Shown piece after piece: positions 46,412 to 56,583 of a DNA stretch of 64,000 nt. The notes beneath the pieces were generated by a model. That model did not search any database. It had not been told where the DNA came from and was given only the letters and a program-made list of their open reading frames with translations. Source of the stretch: Helicobacteraceae bacterium (lineage in GTDB: Bacteria > Campylobacterota > Campylobacteria > Campylobacterales > Sulfurimonadaceae). Positions within the stretch are counted from its first letter, which is position 1, and each line of letters begins with the position of its first letter. The position numbers and the translations under genes are program-made. Location: assembly GCA_027038835.1 (NCBI GenBank), contig JALWGC010000012.1, forward strand, positions 1 through 64,000. Direction: 5' to 3'.

Positions 46412-47401
46412 ATGAAAAAAGTCGCCATCACACGCCTCTCCGCTCTTGGAGACATCGTCAATTCCGCTTTCGTTTTGCAGTTTATCGACAAACATTGCAA
46501 CGACACCCACATCACTTGGATTTGCGAGGAGGTATTCGCCCCCTTGCTCCAAACCCATCCACTCGTACATCGAGTCCATACGGTGAATTTGAAAAAGCTC
46601 AAAAAAGAAAAATCCTTCTCCTCTTTCGTGCATGAAATCGCTTCGTTGAGAAAACTCGGCGATTTTGCGAAGATTATCGACATGCAAGGACTGCTCAAAT
46701 CGGCTATCGTTTCCAGAGTTGTGGGCAAAAACACCCACGGTTTCGCCAAAGATTCCATCAGAGAGCCTTTGGCTTCTTTGCTCTACCGAACGACGACCCA
46801 TATCCCTTACGAAGAAAACGTCGTTTTGCGAAACGCCAAAGTGGTAAGCGAAGCGCTTGGTTTTACCATCACCGAAGAGATGATTAAAAACAAAGAGCCG
46901 GTTTTTCCCATCTTGCACCCAACCAAACTGCAAAAAGGGAACAAAAACGTCGCTTTTGTCATAGGGGCGAGCTGGGAAAGCAAACGTTACCCCAAAGAAA
47001 AGGTTTGCGAAGTGATAAACGCGTTGGAGATAAACGCACACATTATCTGGGGGAATGAAACGGAAAAAAAAGAAGCAAAATTCATAGCCAAAAAGTGCCC
47101 AAATGCACAACTTGCCGAAAAAATGAGTCTTACTCAGCTTGTTTCGTTCATCAGTGCATGCGACCTGCTCATAGGCAACGACACGGGTCCCACCCATATG
47201 GCTTGGGCGCAAAACATCCCAAGCATCACCATTTTCGGTCCTACGAACGAGCGGATGATTTTTCAAACTCCGCACAATATCGCCATCCACTCCCCCTCCA
47301 AAGTCGATATAAACAAAATCGACAAAAACGACTATTCGATACGGGAAATAGACCCCCAAGAGATAATCACCCAAGCACAAAGGCTTCTACATGGGATATA
47401 A
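46412..47401 (+). CDS. waaC: ADP-heptose:LPS heptosyltransferase I
   Basis: Adds the first heptose to Kdo2-lipid A. The 329-residue GT9 protein begins KVAITRLSALGDIVNSAFVLQ, the WaaC-type start, and shows FVIGASWESKRYPKEKV and LLIGNDTGPTHMAWAQNIPS. Highest resemblance of the three GT9 proteins to heptosyltransferase I. Its end overlaps the lipid A acyltransferase by 11 bases, a pairing common in this phylum. Confidence 0.92.
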   Translation: MKKVAITRLSALGDIVNSAFVLQFIDKHCNDTHITWICEEVFAPLLQTHPLVHRVHTVNLKKLKKEKSFSSFVHEIASLRKLGDFAKIIDMQGLLKSAIVSRVVGKNTHGFAKDSIREPLASLLYRTTTHIPYEENVVLRNAKVVSEALGFTITEEMIKNKEPVFPILHPTKLQKGNKNVAFVIGASWESKRYPKEKVCEVINALEINAHIIWGNETEKKEAKFIAKKCPNAQLAEKMSLTQLVSFISACDLLIGNDTGPTHMAWAQNIPSITIFGPTNERMIFQTPHNIAIHSPSKVDINKIDKNDYSIREIDPQEIITQAQRLLHGI

Positions 47402-48275
47402 AACACTGCTCTTTTTCGAAAAACTCCTTATGGCACTGCCGCAACCTCTTAGACAAGGCTTTTTCGCCGCTTTGGCCTCTTTGGCGTATCGTATATCGCC
47501 AAAATACCGAAAAATCGTCAAAACGAATCTCGATTTCCTTTTTGCAGACGAAATGGATGACAAAGAGAAAACAGCCATAACCAAATACAGCTTCAAAAAC
47601 TTGATGTTCAACATGATGCACCTGATGGAGCTTCGCCACATGACCAAAGAGGAGTTCAAGCAAAGAGTGAGCGTGAAAAATTTCGAAGTGGTGCAAAAAG
47701 CGTTGGAGCAAAACCGCCCTATCGTTTACATCACACCCCATTACAGCGCTTGGGAGTTCGCCGGAGCGTCCCTTGCGGTTTACGCAAAAGCCGCGACGCT
47801 TGTGTACAAACACCTAAAAAACAGGGAATACGAAGAGTGGTTACTTAGCTCCAGAGAACATTTTGGAAACAAATGTGTCGAGAAAACGAACGTACTGAAA
47901 AAACTGCTTCGCATCGTCAAGCAAAAAGGTGCTATCGGTATCTTGATAGACACCAACATCAGCAAAAAAGAGGGAATCGAAGTGGAATTTTTCGGTAAGC
48001 GCATTCATCAAACACCCGTACCGTCGTTCTTGAGCCGAAAATTCGGTGCACTCATCATCCCCGCCGTTATCCGGACCGATGACGACAAACATTACGAAGT
48101 GGTATTTTACGACCCTATCGAAACAGAACATACCGAAGATGAGGAAGGCGACATCAAAAAACTTTCTCAGCTCCAAGCTTCTTGGCTTGAAGAGGTGATT
48201 CGAAAAGAACCGAAGTTTTGGTTCTGGCTACATAGACGCTTCAAAGAGGATTATCCTCAAATTTATCGGGAGTGA
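47391..48275 (+). CDS. lipid A biosynthesis acyltransferase (HtrB/LpxL family)
   Basis: A 294-residue member of the HtrB/MsbB acyltransferase family: an N-terminal hydrophobic segment, then IVYITPHYSAWEFAGASLAV with the catalytic H-x4-E motif, IGILIDTNISKKEG, FGKRIHQTPVP and a final [16 protein letters not shown], the conserved C-terminal block. It adds a secondary acyl chain to lipid A. Whether it acts as LpxL, LpxM or LpxJ-like enzyme is not clear. 35-base convergent overlap with the next gene. Confidence 0.9.
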   Translation: MGYKTLLFFEKLLMALPQPLRQGFFAALASLAYRISPKYRKIVKTNLDFLFADEMDDKEKTAITKYSFKNLMFNMMHLMELRHMTKEEFKQRVSVKNFEVVQKALEQNRPIVYITPHYSAWEFAGASLAVYAKAATLVYKHLKNREYEEWLLSSREHFGNKCVEKTNVLKKLLRIVKQKGAIGILIDTNISKKEGIEVEFFGKRIHQTPVPSFLSRKFGALIIPAVIRTDDDKHYEVVFYDPIETEHTEDEEGDIKKLSQLQASWLEEVIRKEPKFWFWLHRRFKEDYPQIYRE

Positions 48276-49329
48276 TTGCAAGCCCTTTTGGTGATGCGCA
48301 CTCTTTGGTTCTCGCTTCGAAAACTTTCAAGATAGAAAGGAAAAACGCCGTGATGGCCGGTCCTAAAATCATTCCCCAAAAACCAAACGTCGCAAGTCCT
48401 GCAATCATGGCGAAGAAGATGACGAGACTATCAAGTTTGGCATCGCTTTCGGCAAGAAGTTTTTTGTTAATCTCTTGAATGATAACCGGCTTGATGAACG
48501 TATCGGCGATGACGGAGATGACGATAACGGTATAAAGCGCTATGAAAACAGCCCCGATAGTATGCCCAAGATAAAATTCGTAACTCATAAAAGGTACCCA
48601 CAAAAGCGCAGCTCCCACAACGGGGATGAGCGAAGCGAACCCAAAGAGGATACCGAAAAAGAGTCCATTGTACCCCAAAAACGAAACCGCTATCCCAAAA
48701 AGCGCTCCCTCGAACGCCGCCGTTACGAGAATGGAGTAAAAAACCACACTCATAACCGATGAAAGCTCACGAGAAAGAATCGAACTCTCCTCTTCGTTCA
48801 TCTGCACGATGCGCTTCAAAAATCGCACTATCAAACCGCTGTGGTACTGTGCGAAAAAGTAAAAAACGACAATCAAAAAACCATTTTTGACAAATCCGGC
48901 GCTAAATGCACCCACTTTTCCCGTTAGCGCCAACGCTTTGGTAATGAGCGCTTTGATATCGAAACCGCTGAAAGAATCTCCTAAATAAGGCTTGAGAAAC
49001 GCCAAAAGTTCCGGAGGATTGGTAACTTTTTCCCGAATGAACGCTTCAAATCCTCCAATAGCGTCCATATCTATCGAATTGAGCATCATCGTCACGGTGA
49101 ACAAAATATACGCAAACGGGCCGAAAAACAAAAACGCGAACAAAAAACTCGACGACAAAGCCGCGGCAAGTTTGGAATGGAACTTCTCTTCGAAAAAGTT
49201 TTGGATATTCGCCGTCGAAATAGCCAAAAGCGCCGCGATGGTCATCGTAAGCAAAAACGGCTTATAAAGCAGATACATCCAATACAGCGACACCCCAAAA
49301 AGTACGGCTATGAAATACTGCGGTCTCAA
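48241..49329 (-). CDS. AI-2E family transporter
   Basis: A membrane protein of 362 residues with about seven to eight helices; [19 protein letters not shown] and the C-terminal [29 protein letters not shown] are signatures of the AI-2E/YdiK/TqsA permease family. The start is set at the TTG at 49329, which shares bases with the ruvB TGA and has AAGGAAG at a proper distance; the longer frame overlaps ruvB by 70 bases without need. Substrate unknown. Confidence 0.85.
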   Translation of the reverse strand: MRPQYFIAVLFGVSLYWMYLLYKPFLLTMTIAALLAISTANIQNFFEEKFHSKLAAALSSSFLFAFLFFGPFAYILFTVTMMLNSIDMDAIGGFEAFIREKVTNPPELLAFLKPYLGDSFSGFDIKALITKALALTGKVGAFSAGFVKNGFLIVVFYFFAQYHSGLIVRFLKRIVQMNEEESSILSRELSSVMSVVFYSILVTAAFEGALFGIAVSFLGYNGLFFGILFGFASLIPVVGAALLWVPFMSYEFYLGHTIGAVFIALYTVIVISVIADTFIKPVIIQEINKKLLAESDAKLDSLVIFFAMIAGLATFGFWGMILGPAITAFFLSILKVFEARTKECASPKGLAITPDKFEDNPL

Positions 49330-50336
49330 AACAGGCTTCCTTCGGTTTTGGGTGCGTCCACACCAAGCGTTTCGTAAGTTTTGAAAGTAGCGCAACGCCC
49401 TTTTGCCGTGCGCTCAAGATAACCGTTGGCAAGCAGATACGGCTCTATCACGTCTTCGACCGTACCCTCATCTTCGCTGAGCGCAGCGGCGATGGTACTA
49501 AGCCCCATCGGTTTGCCTCTGTTTTGCGCCAAAAGGCGCAAAAGTCGCAAGTCCATCTCGTCAAACCCAAGCTTGTTGATTCCAAGCTGGTCAAGAGCGT
49601 AGATGGTTCTTTCAAGTGAAATCCTCTCTTCATCTGCCACATCACTGAAATCGCGCACCCTTCTTAGAAGCCTAAGTGCTATACGCGGCGTTCCGCGACT
49701 CCGCTTGGCTATCTCGAGCGCGGCTTCTTTTTCTATCTCTCTATCGAGCTTGTTCGCAGCTTGAGAGACGATTTGGGCAAGCTCTTGCGGTGTATAGAAC
49801 TGCATTCTGAAGTTCATTCCAAATCTATCGCGAAGAGGGTTTGAGAGCATCCCCGCTCGTGTCGTCGCCCCAATCAGCGTGAAACGGGGCAAGTCTATCT
49901 TGACCGTTTGCGCCGCTGGACCGCTTCCAATGATGATGTCGATTCGAAAATCCTCCATCGAAGAGTACAAAATCTCCTCTACGGCGGGGGAAAGGCGGTG
50001 GATTTCATCGATAAAAAGGATATCCCCTTCCTCGAGGTTGGTCAAAATCGCCGCCAAATCACCGCTTTTTTCTATCATGGGAGCGGCTGTGACTTTGATG
50101 TTCGCCGCCATTTCGTTTGCGATGATAAGCGCCAAAGTCGTTTTCCCAAGCCCCGGAGGTCCGTAAAACAGTATATGATCTAGCGCTTCGTTTCTTTTTT
50201 TGCTCGCTTCTATAAATACGCCGAGATTCTTTTTGATCTGCTCTTGACCTATATACTCCGCCCACAGTCCCGGGCGTAAACTCGCCTCGTCGGTCGTTTC
50301 GGCTTCGAATCTTTCTATCTCTACGAGTCTCTCCAT
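49326..50336 (-). CDS. ruvB: Holliday junction branch migration helicase subunit
   Basis: AAA+ motor of RuvABC. 336 residues: [16 protein letters not shown] (Walker A), [12 protein letters not shown] (Walker B), [19 protein letters not shown] (sensor I and Arg finger), and the C-terminal winged helix with [12 protein letters not shown]-like [16 protein letters not shown]. Complete. ATG overlaps the panB stop by one base. Confidence 0.97.
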   Translation of the reverse strand: MERLVEIERFEAETTDEASLRPGLWAEYIGQEQIKKNLGVFIEASKKRNEALDHILFYGPPGLGKTTLALIIANEMAANIKVTAAPMIEKSGDLAAILTNLEEGDILFIDEIHRLSPAVEEILYSSMEDFRIDIIIGSGPAAQTVKIDLPRFTLIGATTRAGMLSNPLRDRFGMNFRMQFYTPQELAQIVSQAANKLDREIEKEAALEIAKRSRGTPRIALRLLRRVRDFSDVADEERISLERTIYALDQLGINKLGFDEMDLRLLRLLAQNRGKPMGLSTIAAALSEDEGTVEDVIEPYLLANGYLERTAKGRCATFKTYETLGVDAPKTEGSLF

Positions 50337-51127
50337 CAGTAGGTATGCTCCTTGGATGGGAACGAACGCTCTTTGACTTCGTTCGCGTAGGCTTTTACCG
50401 CTTCTCTGATAGCTTCGGCACCGTTGAGATATTTTTTGACGAACTTCGGCGTAAACTCCTCGAAAAGTCCAAGCATATCGGAAAAAACGAGCACCTGTCC
50501 GTCAACCGCATTCCCTGCACCGATACCGATAACCGGAATGGCGACACTTTGGGCTATCTCTTTGGCGACTTCGGTTTTGACCCCTTCGACCACCATGCAA
50601 AACGCTCCGGCTTCCTCTATCGCTTTGGCATCTTTTAGCAGTTGGAGGCGCTCCTCTTGGGTTTTTCCTTTGACCTTGTAGCCACCCTCACCCCGTACCG
50701 ATTGGGGTAAAAGCCCTATATGCCCGCACACCGCTATACCGTTTCGAACAAGGTGTGCGACGATATCCGCTTTATCTGCGCCCCCTTCTATCTTCACGGC
50801 ATCGGCATCGCTTTTTCTATATACCTCCATGGCGTTTTGCAAAGCGCTGTGTTTGTCGCTGTATGTCCCAAAAGGCATATCGCAAATGACGAAACTCTCT
50901 TTCGCACCCGCGCAAACGGCGTTTGTGTGGTATATCATCTGCTCGAGCGTAGCGCTTACGGTGTCTTTTTTCCCTGCGAAACTCATGTTGAGACTATCAC
51001 CCACAAGTAAAATGTCGGCACCCTCTTCGAACAGTTTTGCAAAAAGCGCGTCATACGCCGTTATCATTACAAGAGGCTCTTCCCCTTTTCGTTTCTGAAT
51101 CGTCGTTACGGTGTGTTTTTTTCTCAT
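50336..51127 (-). CDS. panB: 3-methyl-2-oxobutanoate hydroxymethyltransferase
   Basis: First committed step of pantothenate synthesis. 263 residues with [34 protein letters not shown] and [13 protein letters not shown], then [10 protein letters not shown] and [16 protein letters not shown]. Start at ATG 51127: a longer frame from a GTG at 51166 would run through a TATAAT box at 51158-51163. Confidence 0.96.
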   Translation of the reverse strand: MRKKHTVTTIQKRKGEEPLVMITAYDALFAKLFEEGADILLVGDSLNMSFAGKKDTVSATLEQMIYHTNAVCAGAKESFVICDMPFGTYSDKHSALQNAMEVYRKSDADAVKIEGGADKADIVAHLVRNGIAVCGHIGLLPQSVRGEGGYKVKGKTQEERLQLLKDAKAIEEAGAFCMVVEGVKTEVAKEIAQSVAIPVIGIGAGNAVDGQVLVFSDMLGLFEEFTPKFVKKYLNGAEAIREAVKAYANEVKERSFPSKEHTY

Positions 51128-51157
51128 CAGTTTTTCAAACCCTAAAATTTTTTCATT

Positions 51158-51163
51158 ATTATA
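51158..51163 (-). promoter_or_regulatory. predicted -10 box for panB
   Basis: TATAAT on the minus strand, 30 bases before ATG 51127. Confidence 0.5.
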
Positions 51164-51181
51164 CACCCAATTTTTTCAATA

Positions 51182-51199
51182 TTTCTAAACTTTTAGAAA
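51182..51199. promoter_or_regulatory. 18-bp palindrome between divergent panB and HPt promoters
   Basis: TTTCTAAA and TTTAGAAA around a 2-base centre. It lies about 18 bases from the panB -10 box and 8 bases from the HPt -10 box, in the -35 region of both, so it could be a shared operator. Confidence 0.4.
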
Positions 51200-51206
51200 A
51201 AACTGT

Positions 51207-51212
51207 TATAAT
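51207..51212 (+). promoter_or_regulatory. predicted -10 box for the HPt gene
   Basis: TATAAT, 26 bases before ATG 51239, with AAGGAG at about 51225-51230. Confidence 0.55.
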
Positions 51213-51238
51213 ATAGTTACTCACAAGGAGCAAACCGT

Positions 51239-51637
51239 ATGGGTGTAAAAAGCGAAATTGAGTCCAAGTTCGACTTCGAAATCGTCGATGAATTTCTCGA
51301 CCACTACTCGTTGATGGTGGATTCTATGGAGTTGATCGTACTCGATTTGGCAAAAGACGAGCTCTACAAACGAAGCGTCGAGGAGCTGTTTCGCATTTTC
51401 CACAACATCAAATCGGCCGCCGGTTTTTTGGAAATAGAACCTATACGCAAACTCGCAGCTTTCGTAGAAAGCGTACTCGAAGAGCTGCGTACCAAAGAGG
51501 GAAAAGCCAACGACGACACTATCAACTGGTTACTAAGTGTCAGCGATCAGTTTTCGGCGTGGGAGCGTGACTTGAACAACGATACGGAGCTTACGCCTAT
51601 CCCTTACGCTTTGCTCAAAATACCAGATTTAGGATGA
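51239..51637 (+). CDS. histidine phosphotransfer (HPt) domain protein
   Basis: A 132-residue all-helical protein whose phospho-acceptor His is H55 in IFHNIKSAAGFLEI, the HPt consensus H-x-x-K-x-x-x-x. It has no kinase or receiver domain. Stand-alone HPt proteins of this type are found in many Campylobacterota. Its kinase and regulator partners are not in this window. trpA follows four bases downstream in the same direction. Confidence 0.85.
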   Translation: MGVKSEIESKFDFEIVDEFLDHYSLMVDSMELIVLDLAKDELYKRSVEELFRIFHNIKSAAGFLEIEPIRKLAAFVESVLEELRTKEGKANDDTINWLLSVSDQFSAWERDLNNDTELTPIPYALLKIPDLG

Positions 51638-51641
51638 ACCA

Positions 51642-52385
51642 TTGAATAAACAACTCGTAGCCTACATTACAAGCGCATATCCGGATAAGAACTTCACAAG
51701 CGATTTGGCACTTGCACTTACCCAAAACGGTGTCGATACGATCGAATTGGGTATCCCCTTTTCCGACCCCGTAGCGGATGGGCCGCTTATAGAAAAAGCG
51801 AACCAACTCTCGCTTCGAAACGGTTTTCGCTTCAGCGACACCGTAGAGATAACCAAAGAGATTAGCGACAAGGTCGATTTGCTTTGGATGGGGTATTTCA
51901 ACAGCTTCTATCAGCAAGGTTTGGACAAGCTTCTGCCTCTTTCGAAACAACTCGGTCTTGGAGGCTACATCATTCCCGATTTACCCCATGAAGAAACGCT
52001 TCGCTACAAGGAGCTTTTTGCACAAAACGGCCTTGTCAACATCGCTTTCGTCGCACCGACAGACTCAAAAGAGCGCATAGAAACCATAGTGCAAGACGCA
52101 CAGAAGTTCATCTATATGGTTGCCTATACGGGGATAACGGGAAGCGGTAAAGACGAAAATCTCGAGCCCTTCATAAACGACATCAAAACTTTTACCGACA
52201 CACCCGTATTCGTAGGGTTCGGCGTCAATGCCAAAACGGCAAAAGCCAAAGCGAAACATAGTGACGGTGTGATTGTCGGAAGCGCTTTTATAGATATCTT
52301 GCTACAAGAAAACCTCACGCACACCCAAAAGATAGAGCGCTGCTGCGAGCTTGCAAAAGTGATAAAAGAGGAAATAAACGCCTAA
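51642..52385 (+). CDS. trpA: tryptophan synthase alpha chain
   Basis: Cleaves indole-glycerol phosphate. 247 residues: LVAYITSAYPDKNF, DTIELGIPFSDPVADGPLIEKAN (with the catalytic Glu and Asp), GLGGYIIPDLPHEE, and GFGVNAKTAKA with phosphate-binding Gly residues. The start is a TTG at 51642 preceded by AGGATG. It sits apart from other trp genes here. Confidence 0.95.
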   Translation: MNKQLVAYITSAYPDKNFTSDLALALTQNGVDTIELGIPFSDPVADGPLIEKANQLSLRNGFRFSDTVEITKEISDKVDLLWMGYFNSFYQQGLDKLLPLSKQLGLGGYIIPDLPHEETLRYKELFAQNGLVNIAFVAPTDSKERIETIVQDAQKFIYMVAYTGITGSGKDENLEPFINDIKTFTDTPVFVGFGVNAKTAKAKAKHSDGVIVGSAFIDILLQENLTHTQKIERCCELAKVIKEEINA

Positions 52386-52396
52386 AAAGGCGTTTT
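52376..52396. terminator. shared hairpin terminator between trpA and secF
   Basis: AAACGCC (52376-52382) and GGCGTTT (52389-52395) form a 7-bp stem with a 6-nt A-rich loop and end in T on the plus strand. It lies at the stop of trpA, 5 bases from the convergent secF end. Confidence 0.65.
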
Positions 52397-52400
52397 GCGT

Positions 52401-53372
52401 TTATACCATCCCACCTTCGAACTGTGCACGGAGTTTCTCTTTCTCCGCTTCTCTTTTGGCTTTCTCGGCGAGTTTGGCACGGTAGTTTTTCACATCGAAA
52501 CCAAACCAAAGCAGTATCGGTGAAGCGACGAAAATCGACGAATATGTCCCAACGACTATCCCTACTAGCATAGTGAAACTAAACGGATAGATAATCTCTC
52601 CGCCAAAAAGGAAAAGGGTCAAGATAACGAAGAAAGTCGTCAGTGAAGTAAGGGTCGTTCTCGAGAGCGTTTTGGTGATCGACTCGTTGATAATCCCCTC
52701 GAGATTCGTTTCTTTGGAGGTAACTATCCCTTCTCTGATTCTGTCGAAGACGATGATGGTATCGTTGAGGGAATAGCCAAGCAAAGTTAGCAATGCCGCC
52801 AAAACATCCAGATTGACATCGACTTGGAAGAGGCTGATAGCCCCCATAGCGATCGATACGTCATGAACGAGTGCGAAAATCGAAGCGACCGCGAAACGCC
52901 ACTCGAATCGAAACGCGACGTAGATAAGTATCGCGCCGATTGCCAAAAACATCGCCATAAGCCCCTTCTCGCGAAGCTCGCTTCCCACTTTCGGTCCGAC
53001 GATATCGACTCGGCGTATCTCGAATTTTCCCGTTCCCTCAAGCTTTTTTCGAACCACATCGCCGATATCTTGCTGCACATCCTTAGAAGAGGTTTTCATG
53101 CGTATAACCACCTCATCGGGTGAACCGAACTCCGTTATCGAAGCGTCTTGAAAAAGCGGGTCACCTTTTAGGCGTTCTCGCATCTCTTCTATGGGAGCTT
53201 TTTTGTCGTATTTTACCTGAACGATCGTCCCCCCGGCGAAATCGATACCGTAATTAAGCCCCTTAGTCGCCAAAAGTGCATAAGACGCTATTATCAAAAA
53301 AAGCGAAATAGCTATCGCGATTTTCGATTTGCCCATGAAATTGTAGGGTCTTGTATATTTGAAAAATTCCAT
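52401..53372 (-). CDS. secF: Sec translocon-associated protein SecF
   Basis: A 323-residue membrane protein with six helices; MEFFKYTRPYNFMGKSKIAI at the N-terminus, YGIDFAGGTIVQVKY (D1 motif), and the GYSLNDTIIVFDRIRE motif of SecF. Start ATG 53372 is two bases after the secD stop. It acts with SecD and YajC in proton-driven export. Confidence 0.96.
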   Translation of the reverse strand: MEFFKYTRPYNFMGKSKIAIAISLFLIIASYALLATKGLNYGIDFAGGTIVQVKYDKKAPIEEMRERLKGDPLFQDASITEFGSPDEVVIRMKTSSKDVQQDIGDVVRKKLEGTGKFEIRRVDIVGPKVGSELREKGLMAMFLAIGAILIYVAFRFEWRFAVASIFALVHDVSIAMGAISLFQVDVNLDVLAALLTLLGYSLNDTIIVFDRIREGIVTSKETNLEGIINESITKTLSRTTLTSLTTFFVILTLFLFGGEIIYPFSFTMLVGIVVGTYSSIFVASPILLWFGFDVKNYRAKLAEKAKREAEKEKLRAQFEGGMV

Positions 53373-53374
53373 AA

Positions 53375-54940
53375 TTACGCCTTTATCCCAAACCAAAAAT
53401 AGTTGTCTTTACTTTTTGCTATCTTTTTCTCAAGCATCTCGTAAATACCATGTGTACCGAGAATCGCCGTAAGCATCGACGCCAAGATACCGATACTCAT
53501 CGTGATAGCGAACCCTTTGATAGCCCCCGTACCGTACACATACAGTACGACTGCGGCTATAAGGGTGGTGATGTTGGCATCCAAAATCGCGCTCATCGCG
53601 TTGGAGTAACCATCTTCTATCGCTTTGTGGATAGAAACTCCCTCGCGCAGAAGTTCGCGTATCCGCTCACTGATGATGACGTTGGCATCGACCGCCATAC
53701 CGACTGTCAGAACTATCCCCGCCATCCCCGGCAATGTAAGTGTCGCACCAAAAAGCGCCATAACGGCAAGAATCAAAAAGAGGTTCACCACAAGCGCGAT
53801 ATTGGCTATGACTCCGGCCATTCTATAATACACCACCATAAAAATCATAACGAGAACGAAACCGCTAATAAGCGCTATCATACTCGCTTTGATGCTATCT
53901 GCCCCAAGGCTCGGTCCTACACTACGTTTTTCAAGCATATAAATAGGCGCCAAAAGCGCACCGCTTCTAAGTGCTATAGCCAAGTCCTTGGCTTCTACAA
54001 CGGTGTAGTTACCCGAAATCTGTCCGCTTCCTCCGCCGATTCGCTCGTTGATTTTCGGATCGGAATACACTTTCCCATCAAGCACGATTGCAAGGCGCTT
54101 TCCAACATTTTTACCGGTAAAATCACCGAATATCTCCGCACCCTCGGCATTGAGCGTAAAGTTGATTACAGGACGGTTGTTTTGATCGAACCCTACATGC
54201 GCGTCTGTGAGCATATCCCCTTCTATAATCGGTATCTCTTTGACGAGATATTTTATTTTCGGATTTTTCACATCACTGAGAATCACATCGCCGTACTCGG
54301 CGGCATCGTCGTCGCTCATCTGGTAAACACGCGCGGCTCGCTCTTCATCTACCGCCATCAGCTCCAAACGTGCCGCACGGCTGATAAGCTCACGAGCTCG
54401 CTGCTCATCGGCGGCACTTTTGATACCCGCAAGTTCCACAAGGATGCTTCCATCTCCTTGTTTGGCGACAAGCGGCTCGCTAAGGCCGAACTGGTCGAGT
54501 CTGTTTCGTATCGTCTCTATCGCTTGGTCGATAGCATGTTTTTTCGTTTTTTCTATCTCTTTGGGGGTAAGTGTTAGTTGCACTTTCTCGCCATTAAACG
54601 CGACTTTCACCCCTTTGAGGTTTTTAAGATACTCTTCTATTTTCGATTTGTCATCACTATCTAAAAGAGTGAAACTCACCCCTTTGTCATCGAAGTTCAA
54701 ATCATCTATCAAGATGTCGTTTTTTTCGCTAAAACGTTTTATACTCGCAGCTATCGACTTTACATGCGACTTGACCGCCTCTTCGGTCTTGACCCCAAGG
54801 AGCATATGCAGCCCCCCTTGCAAGTCAAGCCCCAATGTCACCTTTTTACCCGCAGGCAAATTGAGCAAAGAAGGAACGGAAAAAACGAGCCCGAAAACTA
54901 ATGCCAACGCAAAAATGATTACTCTGTAATTAAGCTTCAT
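53375..54940 (-). CDS. secD: Sec translocon-associated protein SecD
   Basis: About 521 residues with an N-terminal helix, a large periplasmic domain holding [19 protein letters not shown] and [15 protein letters not shown], and a C-terminal block of helices with [18 protein letters not shown]. Start taken at ATG 54940, inside the last codons of yajC (11-base overlap); a TTG three bases in frame upstream is weaker. Confidence 0.96.
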   Translation of the reverse strand: MKLNYRVIIFALALVFGLVFSVPSLLNLPAGKKVTLGLDLQGGLHMLLGVKTEEAVKSHVKSIAASIKRFSEKNDILIDDLNFDDKGVSFTLLDSDDKSKIEEYLKNLKGVKVAFNGEKVQLTLTPKEIEKTKKHAIDQAIETIRNRLDQFGLSEPLVAKQGDGSILVELAGIKSAADEQRARELISRAARLELMAVDEERAARVYQMSDDDAAEYGDVILSDVKNPKIKYLVKEIPIIEGDMLTDAHVGFDQNNRPVINFTLNAEGAEIFGDFTGKNVGKRLAIVLDGKVYSDPKINERIGGGSGQISGNYTVVEAKDLAIALRSGALLAPIYMLEKRSVGPSLGADSIKASMIALISGFVLVMIFMVVYYRMAGVIANIALVVNLFLILAVMALFGATLTLPGMAGIVLTVGMAVDANVIISERIRELLREGVSIHKAIEDGYSNAMSAILDANITTLIAAVVLYVYGTGAIKGFAITMSIGILASMLTAILGTHGIYEMLEKKIAKSKDNYFWFGIKA

Positions 54941-55196
54941 CCCCAAACTTTCTTAGTACGAACTCTTTTTCCAAACGAACGATAACATCGTCGTTGAGTT
55001 TGATTTTGAGAAATTGCTCCTCCACTTTGTACACTTCGGCTATAAATCCGCCTCCGGTCACTATCTTGTCCCCTTTTTTAAGCGATTCTATCATCTCTTT
55101 TTTCTTTTTCGCTTCTTGCTGTTGCGGTCGTATAATCACGAAGTACATGATTGCGATCAAAAATATAAACGGAAGTAACTGTCCGAGTATCTCCAT
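54930..55196 (-). CDS. yajC: preprotein translocase subunit YajC
   Basis: An 88-residue protein: one membrane helix (about residues 4-23, [23 protein letters not shown]) with the RPQQQ motif, then a small cytoplasmic domain [26 protein letters not shown], the YajC signature. First gene of the yajC-secD-secF operon. Confidence 0.96.
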   Translation of the reverse strand: MEILGQLLPFIFLIAIMYFVIIRPQQQEAKKKKEMIESLKKGDKIVTGGGFIAEVYKVEEQFLKIKLNDDVIVRLEKEFVLRKFGDEA

Positions 55197-55256
55197 TCTT
55201 TCACCTTTTTTAAAAAATTTCTGCTCGGATTATACTTAAAATATACTAACACTTTG

Positions 55257-55262
55257 TATAAT
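55257..55262 (+). promoter_or_regulatory. predicted -10 box, leaderless start for lnt
   Basis: TATAAT, six bases before ATG 55269. The box lies inside a longer open frame starting at 55254, which supports the shorter start. Confidence 0.5.
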
Positions 55263-55268
55263 TGCGCC

Positions 55269-56516
55269 ATGTTTAGAACCATATCGAGATTCATAGATTC
55301 GAAAAAACTTTTTCACCAAACCATCGTCGCTTTAATGACCGCCGTTTTTTTCAGCGCGTTCATCTACCTAAGCGATTTGGGCGTAGAGCTAAAAGTGCTT
55401 AACACCCTAGACGCTCTTGTCGCTTTTTGGCTTTTGCTGCATGTACCAAAACGCACCCTCCTCTTAAGCGGATTTTTCATCGGGATTTTTTGGTTCTACT
55501 GGATAAGCTACAGCTTCAAATACACCGGCAACGGCTATATCGCCCCGTTTATAGTTTTGGGATTTGGCGTAGTCTATATGCTCTATTTCGGCGTTGCCGC
55601 ACTTTCAGACAAGCCCTATATCCGCGCGTTCATACTTTTTCTCGTCTCCTTCTACGCGCCGCTTCATTTCAACTGGATGCAACTTAGCCTCCCTTTTGTA
55701 GAGAGTTATATAGGGATTTACAAATGGCAGCTCGCACTCGTTCTTGGTGCACTTTCGCTTTACGAACTCGTTCCTAAAAAAGAGCTTCGCCCCCTTGTGC
55801 TTGTTTTGCTGCTAGGTGCGCTGAATCTTTTTACCCCTTACCCTCCAAGAGAGGACGCGCCGCTGAAAATAAAACTTGTCCAAACCGATGTCAAACAAGA
55901 AGAAAAATGGACAAAAGCCGCTCTTAGACCGACCGTTTTGATGATATACCGCCAAATAGAACAAGCCGCCAAAGAGGGCTACGACCTTGTCGTGCTGCCA
56001 GAGTCGGTCGTACCGTTGTTTCTGAACAAAAATCCAAAACTTGTCGAACAACTCCAATGCCTCGCAACCGACATCGACGTCGTTTTGGGTGCACTCTACT
56101 ACGAAGGGGGAAAAAACTACAACGTCGCTTACCATTTCGACCAAAACGGTAACTTCGAAATAGCCAAAAAGGTGGTTCTTGTCCCTTTTGGAGAGTACAT
56201 TCCCCTGCCGAAATTTATGCAAAAATGGGTCAACGACACCTTTTTTGGCGGCGCTAGCGATTTCACCACCGCGAAAAAACCGCATGACTTCACCATACAA
56301 GGGGTCGAATTTCGAGCCGCTATCTGCTACGAAGCGACAACCAAAGAGCTTTTTGCAAACAACCCTCGCTACATGATAGCTATCAGCAATAACGCATGGT
56401 TCGCTCCCTCCATAGAACCGACATTGCAAAACCTCCTTATGCGCTATTACGCACGTAAACACGGTACTACCATCTACCACAGCGCCAACTTCAGAGGTAC
56501 GGGGGTGGTTAAGTAA
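55269..56516 (+). CDS. lnt: apolipoprotein N-acyltransferase
   Basis: Adds the N-acyl chain to lipoproteins. About 415 residues: a hydrophobic N-terminal half, then a nitrilase domain with LVVLPESVVPLF (catalytic Glu), KKVVLVPFGEYIPL (Lys) and FRAAICYEATTKEL (Cys), all three catalytic residues. The C-terminus ends at RGTGVVK, directly before the repeat at 56509-56533, and is short compared with the E. coli enzyme; Campylobacterota forms are also short. Start at ATG 55269 with a -10 box six bases upstream and no Shine-Dalgarno. Confidence 0.9.
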   Translation: MFRTISRFIDSKKLFHQTIVALMTAVFFSAFIYLSDLGVELKVLNTLDALVAFWLLLHVPKRTLLLSGFFIGIFWFYWISYSFKYTGNGYIAPFIVLGFGVVYMLYFGVAALSDKPYIRAFILFLVSFYAPLHFNWMQLSLPFVESYIGIYKWQLALVLGALSLYELVPKKELRPLVLVLLLGALNLFTPYPPREDAPLKIKLVQTDVKQEEKWTKAALRPTVLMIYRQIEQAAKEGYDLVVLPESVVPLFLNKNPKLVEQLQCLATDIDVVLGALYYEGGKNYNVAYHFDQNGNFEIAKKVVLVPFGEYIPLPKFMQKWVNDTFFGGASDFTTAKKPHDFTIQGVEFRAAICYEATTKELFANNPRYMIAISNNAWFAPSIEPTLQNLLMRYYARKHGTTIYHSANFRGTGVVK

Positions 56517-56533
56517 TGAGGCATAAATAATTT
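56509..56533. repeat. left copy of 25-bp inverted repeat
   Basis: Matches the reverse complement of 59295-59319 at 24 of 25 bases (the only difference is at 56519/59309-59310). It contains the last two codons and stop of lnt and the core GGCATAAATAATTT. Its inner end also forms a 9-bp stem with 56538-56546. Confidence 0.85.
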
Positions 56534-56550
56534 TGTTAAATTATTTTAGG

Positions 56551-56556
56551 TATAAT
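56551..56556 (+). promoter_or_regulatory. predicted -10 box for ppk
   Basis: TATAAT, 27 bases before ATG 56584, between the repeat and the gene. Confidence 0.5.
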
Positions 56557-56583
56557 AGAAAAAAATCATAATGGATATTATCG

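Noticed and set aside
46394-47380. Minus-strand open frame of 328 codons
   Set aside because: Shadow of waaC; Phe/Gly/Val-rich composition and no recognisable motif.
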